Below the pieces are notes generated by a model. It was given only the letters and a program-made list of their open reading frames with translations, searched no databases and was not told the DNA's origin. The position numbers and the translations under genes were made by a program. A stretch of 8,919 nt of DNA, taken from Cytophagales bacterium (GTDB lineage Bacteria; Bacteroidota; Bacteroidia; Cytophagales; Cyclobacteriaceae). Of this stretch, positions 1-7,259 are shown piece by piece. Location: positions 1 through 8,919 of the forward strand of contig JAJCYL010000685.1 of the NCBI GenBank assembly GCA_029262955.1, given 5' to 3'. How positions within the stretch are numbered: the first letter of the stretch is position 1; every line of letters begins with the position of its first letter.

Positions 1-1
1 T

Positions 2-406
2 AATCCATACGAGATGAATATGAGGGAACCTGTACCTAATACAGTTCCGAGAAATAAAAAAGGATACCTGCCTCATAGATTGCAACAATATGAACTAGAA
101 GCGGCAGCTGAGAATGTTAGCCCATTAGATTCTGGAAGTCAGGAAGTATTAGTTGGTGGCAAGATGTTGTTTGATAGGTTTTGTGAACATTGTCATGGGG
201 CAAAGGGTGAAGGAGATGGGTTAGTTTCGGATAAATATCCCGGTGTGGCAAATCTCACTGGCGGGGCATATGAAGAGATTACGGAGGGACATATATTTCA
301 TGTGATTACCATGGGAAAAGGTTTGATGGGGGCACATGGGTCACAGTTGAGCCCTGACGAGAGGTGGAAAATCGCAAGATACATTAAAGAAGTAATTCAG
401 AAATAG
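2..406 (+). CDS. actE: Alternative Complex III subunit ActE, monoheme cytochrome c (5' partial)
   Basis: This is the C-terminal part of the monoheme cytochrome c subunit of Alternative Complex III, a menaquinol:acceptor oxidoreductase; it sits on the periplasmic side and carries electrons toward the oxidase. An ATG exists at 14, but the frame is open back to base 2 and reads NPYE just before MNMREPVPNTV, a stretch typical of the interior of ActE, so the real start (with a probable lipoprotein signal) lies upstream of the window. Counting from the ATG at 14, the heme attachment motif CEHCH is at residues 57-61 (bases 182-196), and Met105 (or Met100) in the segment ITMGKGLMGAHG is the likely distal heme ligand, followed by the usual DERWKIARYI C-terminal helix. 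It ends 17 bases before actF. The cytochrome c domain is certain; the ActE assignment rests on the NMREPVP segment and the adjacent actF. Confidence 0.9.
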   Translation, partial: NPYEMNMREPVPNTVPRNKKGYLPHRLQQYELEAAAENVSPLDSGSQEVLVGGKMLFDRFCEHCHGAKGEGDGLVSDKYPGVANLTGGAYEEITEGHIFHVITMGKGLMGAHGSQLSPDERWKIARYIKEVIQK

Positions 407-423
407 AACAAAAGATACAGAGC

Positions 424-1698
424 ATGTCAGAGGAAAGATTTGAATTTACCGGCTCCGCAAAAAAAACAATCCTGATAACAGGATTAGTTGGTGTGGCGTT
501 GCTCATCCTTGGCATTGTCATGATGAATCTTGGTGGAGGTCATGGTGATCATGGAGAAGCAGCCGGTGGTCATGAAGCTTTCCACTGGACCAAAAGACTT
601 TATGCCAACCTTTGGATCAATAATGTCTACTTCACAGGTCTCGGAATAATTGGCCTGTTTTTCGTAGCTATACAATATGCAACCCAGGCAGGGTGGTCAG
701 TTGGAGTGAAGCGGATTGCTTTGGCCATGGCTTATTGGATTCCCATTGCTGGTGTTATAATGATTATAACATGGTTCGTTACAAATCACGATCTTTTTCA
801 CTGGACACATCATGACCTCTATGACTCTACTAGTGAGGGCTATGATGAAATAATTAATAATAAAGGAGTGTTCTTCTATTGGCCACTAGCCAATGGCACA
901 TTCCCAATGTTCTACATATTAAGAATGGTAGTCTTTTTTGGGGTGTGGTATTGGATGTTCATCATCATTAAGAAGCACATGCTTGCCGAAGATATTGAAG
1001 GGGGAACGGAGCGCTTTCATAAAGCCAGGAAGTTTTCAGCCATATTCTTAGTGTTCTTTGCGGTTAGTTCATCAATGGCAGCTTGGGATTGGATTATGTC
1101 AATAGACACACATTGGTTCAGCACCATGTTTGGTTGGTATGTTTTTGCCAGCTGGTGGGTCAATGGTTTGGCATTTATTACGGTAGTGGCAGTAATTCTA
1201 AAAGAATCAGGGTATTTAAAGGTTGTCAATGCTAACCATCTCCATGATTTGGGCAAGTTCGTATGGGGTTTCTCAATTTTCTGGACTTATATATGGTTTT
1301 CACAATTCCTTTTAATTTACTACGCCAATATTCCGGAAGAGACTATATATTTTGTGGAAAGATGGAGGAGCGATGATTATGGAACTGTTTTCATGGTCAA
1401 CCTCATATTAAACTTCTTCTTCCCTTTCTTGTTCTTTATGACTCGGGATGCAAAGCGACATATGACATTTTTGAAAGTTGGCTGTCCGGCAATTTTGTTT
1501 GGACACTGGATTGACTTTTACTTGATGGTCACTCCCGGTACTTTAAAGGAAAATGGAGGGTTTGGTTTGATGGAGATAGGATTACTGATGGTTTTTTTAG
1601 CAGCATTTCTGATGGTTGTATTGGGCGCATTGTCAAAGTTTCCATTAGTAGGAAAGAATCATCCTATGTTGGAAGAGAGTTTACATCATCATATTTAA
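424..1698 (+). CDS. actF: Alternative Complex III integral membrane subunit ActF
   Basis: A 424-residue polytopic membrane protein matching ActF, one of the membrane subunits of Alternative Complex III, thought to contribute to quinol-linked proton handling together with ActC. About ten hydrophobic segments are visible (roughly 14-34, 69-89, 98-120, 163-183, 203-220, 234-258, 277-300, 319-339, 351-369, 383-404). The family-like central stretch with WDWIMSIDTHWFSTMFGWY lies near residues 221-239. A Gly/His-rich loop follows the first segment (about residues 37-54) and the protein ends in HHHI. The start at 424 follows actE by 17 bases and is preceded by AGAG, not by a classical Shine-Dalgarno site. 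It is followed by coxB after 33 bases, coupling Complex III to the oxidase genes. Identity is strong from context and motif; individual helix limits are estimates. Confidence 0.93.
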   Translation: MSEERFEFTGSAKKTILITGLVGVALLILGIVMMNLGGGHGDHGEAAGGHEAFHWTKRLYANLWINNVYFTGLGIIGLFFVAIQYATQAGWSVGVKRIALAMAYWIPIAGVIMIITWFVTNHDLFHWTHHDLYDSTSEGYDEIINNKGVFFYWPLANGTFPMFYILRMVVFFGVWYWMFIIIKKHMLAEDIEGGTERFHKARKFSAIFLVFFAVSSSMAAWDWIMSIDTHWFSTMFGWYVFASWWVNGLAFITVVAVILKESGYLKVVNANHLHDLGKFVWGFSIFWTYIWFSQFLLIYYANIPEETIYFVERWRSDDYGTVFMVNLILNFFFPFLFFMTRDAKRHMTFLKVGCPAILFGHWIDFYLMVTPGTLKENGGFGLMEIGLLMVFLAAFLMVVLGALSKFPLVGKNHPMLEESLHHHI

Positions 1699-1731
1699 GA
1701 ATTAAGTTTGAATAAAATTTACTAACCTATT

Positions 1732-2775
1732 ATGTCAGGAATTGTTCTCGGTCTCGGTCTACTCTTAGTGGTGGCAATTCTTATTGCCATTTTCAGGGTT
1801 TCCACATTGTTAGGAATTGCGAAAAAGGAGGGACAGCCAAGAGTTGGAAAGGCCAATGGAATCAATGCATTTCTTCTTATACTGTTTCTTATTGGCAGTA
1901 TGGCATTGCTGTTTTGGTATTCTTATACCCACTTCGATTCTTACAATCTGCCTCTGGCATCAGAACACGGTGCGGTTACTGACAGGCTTTTTTGGATAAC
2001 AATGGCGGTTACGGGAGTGGTGTTTTTGATCACCCAGATTTTGCTCTTAACCTTTCCATTTAAATATCAATATAAAGAGACCAATAAGGCACTGTATTTT
2101 CCTGATAATAATAAATTAGAACTTATTTGGACTCTTGTTCCTGCCGTGGTATTGAGTCTTTTAGTTTTTTCAGGCTGGAAAGCATGGGTAGACATTATGG
2201 ACAAAGCTCCGGATGATTCAGAGCAAATTGAAGTAATGGGATACCAATTTGCCTGGGCTGTGAGGTATGGAGGTACTGACAAGGAATTAGGAGATTCAGA
2301 TTTTCGATTAATTGACCTCGACAATAGAATGGGGATTGATTTCAGTGATAGAAATGCTCATGATGATTTTCTGGCAACTGAAATTCATGTTCCAAAAGGT
2401 AAGAATGTTCAATTCAAGATTCGGGCAACTGATGTAATCCATTCGGTTTATGCGCCACATTTCCGTCTCCAAATGAATGCTGTTCCTGGTATGCCTACCA
2501 GTTTCTGGTTTGTGCCTACTAAAACAACAGCTGAGATGAGAGATGAATTAGGTAATGAGAATTTCAACTACGAATTAGTATGTAATAAAATTTGTGGGCG
2601 GGGTCACTTTGCCATGAGATACCTGATTATAGTTGATGAACCTGAAGACTATGAAAAGTGGTATAAGGAGCAGCAATCATGGCTAAAGCTCAACCCCGAT
2701 TATATGTCGAAGGTACCAGAAGAATTGAGGGAAGTGGCTGCCATTTCAGCTGGAATTGATGGTACCACCGATTAG
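1732..2775 (+). CDS. coxB: Cytochrome c oxidase subunit II (CuA subunit)
   Basis: Subunit II of the aa3-type oxidase, 347 residues; its periplasmic cupredoxin domain carries the binuclear CuA centre that accepts electrons from cytochrome c and passes them to heme a in CoxA. Visible CuA ligands are His237 (VIHS), Cys284, Cys288, His292 and Met295 in CNKICGRGHFAM. The residue that is usually Glu between the cysteines is Lys286; it binds through its backbone carbonyl, so the site should still work. The aromatic electron-entry segment YQFAWAVRY is at 171-179. Four hydrophobic segments are seen (about 3-22, 44-63, 87-109, 132-152) instead of the two of the canonical subunit. There is no fused cytochrome c domain at the C-terminus, so this is not a caa3 subunit II; the electron donor is presumably ActE or a separate cytochrome. 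No Shine-Dalgarno sequence is seen before the ATG. Confidence 0.97.
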   Translation: MSGIVLGLGLLLVVAILIAIFRVSTLLGIAKKEGQPRVGKANGINAFLLILFLIGSMALLFWYSYTHFDSYNLPLASEHGAVTDRLFWITMAVTGVVFLITQILLLTFPFKYQYKETNKALYFPDNNKLELIWTLVPAVVLSLLVFSGWKAWVDIMDKAPDDSEQIEVMGYQFAWAVRYGGTDKELGDSDFRLIDLDNRMGIDFSDRNAHDDFLATEIHVPKGKNVQFKIRATDVIHSVYAPHFRLQMNAVPGMPTSFWFVPTKTTAEMRDELGNENFNYELVCNKICGRGHFAMRYLIIVDEPEDYEKWYKEQQSWLKLNPDYMSKVPEELREVAAISAGIDGTTD

Positions 2776-2805
2776 AATTAGTTAAGACTAAAAGACAATT
2801 ACCAT

Positions 2806-4620
2806 ATGTCAACTACTCAGATACATGTAGAGACCGATGTTCACCATGACGATCACGATCATCATGAGTTGAGCTTTATTCAGAAATATATCTTTTCAGA
2901 AGACCATAAGGTAATTGCCAAGCAATTCCTGATCACAGGGATTTTCTGGGCTATTTTGGGTGGAGGAATGTCCATCCTGTTTAGACTTCAGTTGGGATTC
3001 CCCGATATGGATTTGAGTATCCTCAAACCAATTTTAGGAGAATGGCTGACGCCAGCAGGAAAAATCGACTCTGAGTTTTATCTCGCATTGGTCACTATGC
3101 ACGGTACCATCATGGTATTCTTTGTTTTAACAGCAGGTTTAAGTGGCACTTTTAGTAATTTTCTTATACCTCTTCAGATTGGGGCGAGGGATATGGCCTC
3201 CGGGTTTATGAATATGCTTTCATACTGGTTCTTTTTCTTATCCAGTGTGATCATGTTCATTTCCATCTTCATTGAAACAGGGCCCGCATCTGGTGGTTGG
3301 ACTATATATCCACCCCTGAGCGCACTTCCTGAAGCGATGTCGGGATCAGGATTAGGTATGACCCTGTGGTTAGTGTCAATGGTGTTTTTTATTGCCTCAA
3401 CCCTTATGGGCGGAATCAATTATATCTGTACAGTAATCAACCTTAGAACTGAAGGATTATCATTCTCAAGATTACCTCTTACTATTTGGGCGTTTTTCAT
3501 TACTGCTATTATAGGACTATTATCATTCCCGGTTCTTTTCTCAGCGGCTCTGTTGTTAGTCTTTGATAGGTCATTTGGTACAAGCTTTTACTTATCTGAT
3601 ATATACATAGCTGGTGAAGCATTGCCCAATATCGGCGGTAGCCCAATATTATTTCAGCATTTGTTCTGGTTCCTGGGCCACCCTGAAGTGTATATTGTTA
3701 TACTTCCTGCATTAGGTATCACTTCAGAGATAATTTCAACAAATTCAAGGAAACCGATTTTTGGCTATCGTGCAATGATTGGTTCAATCATAGGCATCGC
3801 GGTCTTGTCATTTATCGTTTGGGCACACCATATGTTTGTAACCGGTATGAATCCGTTCCTTGGATCCATATTTATGTTCCTGACGCTAATTATAGCGATA
3901 CCGTCCGCAGTTAAGGTGTTTAACTACATTACCACGCTTTGGCGAGGCAATATTATATTGACTCCCGCTATGTTGTTTTCAATTGGCTTGGTGTCATTCT
4001 TTATTTCTGGTGGTCTCACAGGACTGTTTTTGGGTAACTCAGCAATCGATATCAATGTACATGATACCTACTTTGTAGTGGCTCACTTCCATATTGTAAT
4101 GGGTAGTGCCTCGTTTTTCGGCATGTTGGCCGGAGTCTATCATTGGTTCCCTAAGATGTTTGGTAGAATGATGGATGAGAAGTTAGGTCATATACATTTT
4201 TGGATTTCATTCGTGGGTGTTTACATGGTATTCTTCCCATTGCATTATATCGGTCTAGCCGGTTTTCCAAGGAGGTACTATTCTTTCACAGCATTTGATG
4301 CTTTCCAAGGCTTTACTGACCTCAATACGTATGTAAGTATAGCGGCCATTATCACGTTTGGCGCTCAGTTTATATTTGTCTTCAATTTCTTTTACAGCAT
4401 GTGGCGTGGTCAGAGGGCTCCGGAAAATCCCTGGAAATCTAATACACTTGAATGGACTACACCTATTGAGCCAGGACATGGAAACTGGCCAGGTGAGATA
4501 CCAGCAGTTCACAGATGGCCATATGACTACAGCAAACCAGGGGCAAAGGAGGATTTTATTCCTCAGCACATTCCTTATTCGGATACACCCGAATCGAATA
4601 TGCCACACGAGGAAGAGTGA
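2806..4620 (+). CDS. coxA: Cytochrome c oxidase subunit I (heme a, heme a3-CuB)
   Basis: Catalytic subunit of the proton-pumping oxidase, 604 residues with about twelve transmembrane helices. Heme a ligands are His99 (TMHGT) and His429; the heme a3 ligand is His427 (VAHFH). CuB ligands are His292, His341 and His342 (WAHHM), with Tyr296 in HPEVY placed for the His-Tyr crosslink. Proton paths of an A1-type enzyme are present: Asp129 (GARDM) at the D-channel mouth, Asn136, Glu294 in HPEVY, and Lys370 (SAVKVF) of the K-channel. Arg489-Arg490 match the heme propionate arginine pair. The N-terminus is His/Asp rich (residues 13-20, HHDDHDHH). Start codon at 2806, 30 bases after coxB, without a Shine-Dalgarno site. 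The stop codon participates in a small hairpin before ctaA. No key residue is missing. Confidence 0.98.
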   Translation: MSTTQIHVETDVHHDDHDHHELSFIQKYIFSEDHKVIAKQFLITGIFWAILGGGMSILFRLQLGFPDMDLSILKPILGEWLTPAGKIDSEFYLALVTMHGTIMVFFVLTAGLSGTFSNFLIPLQIGARDMASGFMNMLSYWFFFLSSVIMFISIFIETGPASGGWTIYPPLSALPEAMSGSGLGMTLWLVSMVFFIASTLMGGINYICTVINLRTEGLSFSRLPLTIWAFFITAIIGLLSFPVLFSAALLLVFDRSFGTSFYLSDIYIAGEALPNIGGSPILFQHLFWFLGHPEVYIVILPALGITSEIISTNSRKPIFGYRAMIGSIIGIAVLSFIVWAHHMFVTGMNPFLGSIFMFLTLIIAIPSAVKVFNYITTLWRGNIILTPAMLFSIGLVSFFISGGLTGLFLGNSAIDINVHDTYFVVAHFHIVMGSASFFGMLAGVYHWFPKMFGRMMDEKLGHIHFWISFVGVYMVFFPLHYIGLAGFPRRYYSFTAFDAFQGFTDLNTYVSIAAIITFGAQFIFVFNFFYSMWRGQRAPENPWKSNTLEWTTPIEPGHGNWPGEIPAVHRWPYDYSKPGAKEDFIPQHIPYSDTPESNMPHEEE

Positions 4621-4636
4621 TTGCTATGAGGCAATC
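4619..4636 (+). promoter_or_regulatory. Small hairpin spanning the coxA stop and the ctaA ribosome-binding region
   Basis: A perfect 6-base inverted repeat, GATTGC (4619-4624) and GCAATC (4631-4636), flanks a 6-base loop TATGAG. The left arm includes two bases of the coxA stop codon. The loop and first right-arm base hold GAGG (4628-4631), the only Shine-Dalgarno-like sequence before a start codon in this window, 7 bases before ATG 4639 and 10 before ATG 4642. It might link ctaA translation to ribosomes finishing coxA. It is a short stem, and a function is inferred only from its position. Confidence 0.35.
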
Positions 4637-4638
4637 TA

Positions 4639-5724
4639 ATGATGGCTGATCCCGGAGGGTTTTACAAGAAGTTTCTCCTATTTACTATTGGTGCAGTCTG
4701 CCTGCTTATACTGGTAGGTGGAATTGTCAGAAGTACAGGCTCAGGTATGGGTTGCCCGGATTGGCCTCGATGCTTTGGAAATTGGGTGCCTCCAACAGAC
4801 ATTTCCGATTTACCTGCTGACTATAAGGATGTTTATGCGCAAAAGCGACATCAGAAGAACTTAAGGCTTGCTAATTATTTAGAGTATCTCGGTTTTGATG
4901 AGTTGGTCAATAAGCTGAGGAAGGACCCAACAATATTGGTGGAAGAGTCATTTAATCCCACTAAAACTTGGATTGAATATTTAAACCGACTGCTTGGTGT
5001 GCTGGTAGGATTCCTGATCACATTGAATGTTTATTTCTCGTTTCAACACCGAAGTTCAGATACTAAGTTTCTAACTCTTTCGATATCAAACCTGCTATTA
5101 GTTGGGTTTCAAGGTTGGGTAGGCTCCATTGTTGTGTCTACTAACTTGTTAGGTGGCCTAATTACATTTCACATGATTTTGGCCCTTCTAATCCTGGCGG
5201 TTCTTATTTACAATTTCTGGTTAACTGAAAATACAAAGACGGTTGTGGCCGAAAACAGAGCGTATGTCAAGAAGGTATTTGTGCTCATGGTTATATCAAT
5301 AACTCTCTTCACAATCCAGGTCGTTTTTGGCACACAGGTGCGGGAGGGAGTAGATTCGATTGCTTCTCAATTGGGAGATTTAAGAAGGAGTGATTGGATT
5401 GAGGGAATCGGTCTGTCATTCTACATACACCGGAGCTATTCTATAGTCATCCTAATCAGTCATTTGTATGTCTGTTTTTTGGCCTCTGGAATATTGCGAG
5501 AATCTCGTCTTGTTCGAATGATATACCTCCTGGTATTTGTGCTGTTACTGGAAGTTCTTTCGGGGGTAATTATGGCTTATTTTTCTATTCCCCCTGCACT
5601 TCAACCAATTCATCTCATATTAGCAACCTTGATATTTAGCATAGATTTTTATTTGTTACTGGAAATAAAGAGAATTTTGAATTCAGAGGCTGTTACGCCA
5701 CAACTTATTCAAGATGTCGAATGA
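4639..5724 (+). CDS. ctaA: Heme A synthase (COX15/CtaA family)
   Basis: Membrane enzyme that oxidises the C8 methyl of heme O to a formyl group, giving heme A for CoxA. The 361 residues show about eight hydrophobic segments (roughly 11-29, 114-135, 147-166, 172-194, 212-231, 262-284, 293-314, 323-343). The first extracytoplasmic loop holds a cysteine pair, Cys39 and Cys45, in GMGCPDWPRCFG, then a long insert (about 52-108). Of the four family histidines that bind heme, His178, His264 (followed by Arg265) and His325 are visible, while the helix-2 position in ExxHR reads E113-Y-L-N116-R117, so Asn stands in for His. The start could be ATG 4639 or the next codon, ATG 4642; GAGG at 4628-4631 serves either. 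It lies between coxA and ctaB, consistent with heme A supply to this oxidase. Confidence 0.94.
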   Translation: MMADPGGFYKKFLLFTIGAVCLLILVGGIVRSTGSGMGCPDWPRCFGNWVPPTDISDLPADYKDVYAQKRHQKNLRLANYLEYLGFDELVNKLRKDPTILVEESFNPTKTWIEYLNRLLGVLVGFLITLNVYFSFQHRSSDTKFLTLSISNLLLVGFQGWVGSIVVSTNLLGGLITFHMILALLILAVLIYNFWLTENTKTVVAENRAYVKKVFVLMVISITLFTIQVVFGTQVREGVDSIASQLGDLRRSDWIEGIGLSFYIHRSYSIVILISHLYVCFLASGILRESRLVRMIYLLVFVLLLEVLSGVIMAYFSIPPALQPIHLILATLIFSIDFYLLLEIKRILNSEAVTPQLIQDVE

Positions 5725-5760
5725 GGATTTGAAGCAGATTCATTAATTTCGCAGAGCCCA

Positions 5761-6660
5761 ATGATTACAGCTACCGACCAAACTTTAGAAGTTGCACAAA
5801 GCTTTGCTGTAAAGGCCAAGTCTTACTTTGAGCTACTGAAATTTCGCTTATCTGCAACGGTAACATTCTCATCCGGCATTGCTTATGCACTTGGAGCCGG
5901 TGCTTCATTGAATTGGAATAATTTCCTATGGTTTTGTCTGGGTGGTTTCCTGGTATCCGGGGCCTCCGTTACACTTAATCAGATCTTTGAGAGACAATAC
6001 GACGCTGTCATGGATCGGACCAAGGGCAGACCAATTCCTACTAATAGAATTAGTGCAAATGAGGCATTGACCTTCAGCTTAATCGTTGGCCTCATGGGAT
6101 TGGCGATTATTTCACTTTTCGCAAACCCATTCACCGCTATTTTATCTCTGCTGTCATTAATACTATACAGTTTCGTATATACTCCTTTGAAAAGGGTTGG
6201 GCCAATTGCCGTTTTTGTGGGTGCTATTCCCGGAGCATTTCCTCCACTGTTGGGCTGGGTTGCAGCTACAGGAGTGATATCGCTTGAGGCCTTAATTCTA
6301 TTTGGTATACAATTTGTATGGCAATTCCCACATTTTTGGGCCATTGCATGGGTGGCAGATGAAGATTACAAAAGAGCAGGGTTTAAATTGTTACCGTCTG
6401 GAGGAGGAAGAGACCTGTCAACAGCCATTCAAATAATGGTTTATACACTCTTCTTGTTGCCCATGGGATTGCTTCCATCGTTTTTTGGAATTACAGGAAG
6501 TACCTCAGCTTTTATCTCTGTTTTATGTGGAGTATTATTTCTTAGCCAGACTTTTTTATTGATGAAGGATTGTTCTAAGAAGTCAGCGTTAAAAATCATG
6601 TATAGCTCATTTTTATATTTACCTATTGTACAAATAGCCTACCTGTTGGATAGATTGTGA
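5761..6660 (+). CDS. ctaB: Protoheme IX farnesyltransferase (heme O synthase)
   Basis: UbiA-family membrane prenyltransferase (CtaB/CyoE) that joins farnesyl diphosphate to the heme B vinyl group to make heme O, the substrate of CtaA. The 299 residues carry the first Asp-rich signature N73-x-x-F-E-R-x-x-D81-x-x-x-D85-R86 followed by TKGRPIPTNR, and the second conserved region around 199-212 (ADEDYKRAGFKLLP). YTPLKR (140-145) and the HFWAIAW stretch (191-197) are also family-typical. Length and about eight to nine hydrophobic segments fit the family. The ATG at 5761 is 36 bases after ctaA and has AGAG at 5753-5756 just before it. The stop TGA overlaps the next gene's ATG by one base (TGATG), implying translational coupling with the first subunit III gene. 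Confidence 0.97.
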   Translation: MITATDQTLEVAQSFAVKAKSYFELLKFRLSATVTFSSGIAYALGAGASLNWNNFLWFCLGGFLVSGASVTLNQIFERQYDAVMDRTKGRPIPTNRISANEALTFSLIVGLMGLAIISLFANPFTAILSLLSLILYSFVYTPLKRVGPIAVFVGAIPGAFPPLLGWVAATGVISLEALILFGIQFVWQFPHFWAIAWVADEDYKRAGFKLLPSGGGRDLSTAIQIMVYTLFLLPMGLLPSFFGITGSTSAFISVLCGVLFLSQTFLLMKDCSKKSALKIMYSSFLYLPIVQIAYLLDRL

Positions 6661-7241
6661 TGGAAGCAAAAGCCCAAATACCAAGAAGTGAGAGCCAAAT
6701 GCTCCGAGTAAACCCGAAGAAATTTATTCTATGGCTGTTTCTTGTGTCTATTGTGATGATTTTTATCTCTATGACAAGTGCATATATTGTCAAGCGCTCA
6801 GATGGAGATTGGTTAATATTTGATTTACCTGAGGCACTGTTATATTCCACATTTATCATCATAGCCAGTAGTATTACCATGCATTGGGGCTATTTATCAG
6901 CCAGGGCAGATAGCATTTCTAAGTTAAAAGTGGCTCTTAGTTTAACATTTGTTTTGTCCCTGGCATTTTTGGCTACTCAATTCTATGGTTGGTCCCAGTT
7001 GGTTGATAACGACGTGTATTTTGTGGGAAATGCAGCTGGATCTTTCATTTATGTCTTAACAGGGTTACATGCCTTTCACCTGATCACCGGTATTATATTT
7101 CTGGTAATCGTGTTGATTTCTGCATCAAAATATAAGGTCCATTCGCGTAAGATGTTGCAAATAGAGATGTGTACAACATATTGGCACTTTTTAGGTGGGC
7201 TTTGGGTCTATTTATTCTTATTTTTATCGCTATACAACTAA
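6660..7241 (+). CDS. Cytochrome c oxidase subunit III-type protein, first copy (lacks conserved Glu)
   Basis: A 193-residue membrane protein of the heme-copper oxidase subunit III family. Five hydrophobic segments are seen (about 22-43, 57-79, 91-111, 126-154, 173-192), matching the short five-helix form. Family-like features are the TGLHAFHLITG stretch (134-144) and the C-terminal YWHFLGGLWVYLF. At the place where subunit III normally has a buried Glu (QxxE), the sequence reads Q107-F-Y-G110-W, so the Glu is absent. A GTG at 6657 is a possible start, but ATG 6660 overlapping the ctaB stop as TGATG is the better choice. The stronger canonical subunit III is the next gene, so this one is a paralogue that probably also assembles into the oxidase, as in other Bacteroidota clusters. 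Confidence 0.9.
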   Translation: MEAKAQIPRSESQMLRVNPKKFILWLFLVSIVMIFISMTSAYIVKRSDGDWLIFDLPEALLYSTFIIIASSITMHWGYLSARADSISKLKVALSLTFVLSLAFLATQFYGWSQLVDNDVYFVGNAAGSFIYVLTGLHAFHLITGIIFLVIVLISASKYKVHSRKMLQIEMCTTYWHFLGGLWVYLFLFLSLYN

Positions 7242-7259
7242 ACCAATAAACAGAGCAAT

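Noticed and set aside
2778..2791. Inverted repeat TTAGT/ACTAA in the coxB-coxA gap.
   Set aside because: Only five A/T-rich pairs and no T-run; too weak to call a terminator or regulatory hairpin.
4255..4639. Long open frames on the opposite strand and in another frame over the end of coxA.
   Set aside because: They lie entirely over a well-supported coxA with all catalytic residues, show no recognisable domain, and are shadows of its codon pattern.
4626..4649. Seven-codon frame ATG 4626 to TGA 4649 in the coxA-ctaA gap.
   Set aside because: It overlaps the ctaA start out of frame, has no initiation signal and no stop-start overlap that would suggest coupling.
5728..5751. Possible Bacteroidota-type promoter before ctaB: TTTG at 5728-5731 and TAATTTCG at 5744-5751, near the TAnnTTTG consensus.
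   Set aside because: The spacing is 12 bases, much shorter than usual, the -7-like box has a mismatch, and transcription would start only a few bases before the ATG. The tight operon spacing makes an internal promoter unnecessary.
6657..6659. GTG at 6657 as the start of the first subunit III gene.
   Set aside because: The ATG three bases later forms a standard TGATG overlap with the ctaB stop and is the more likely start; the difference is one residue.
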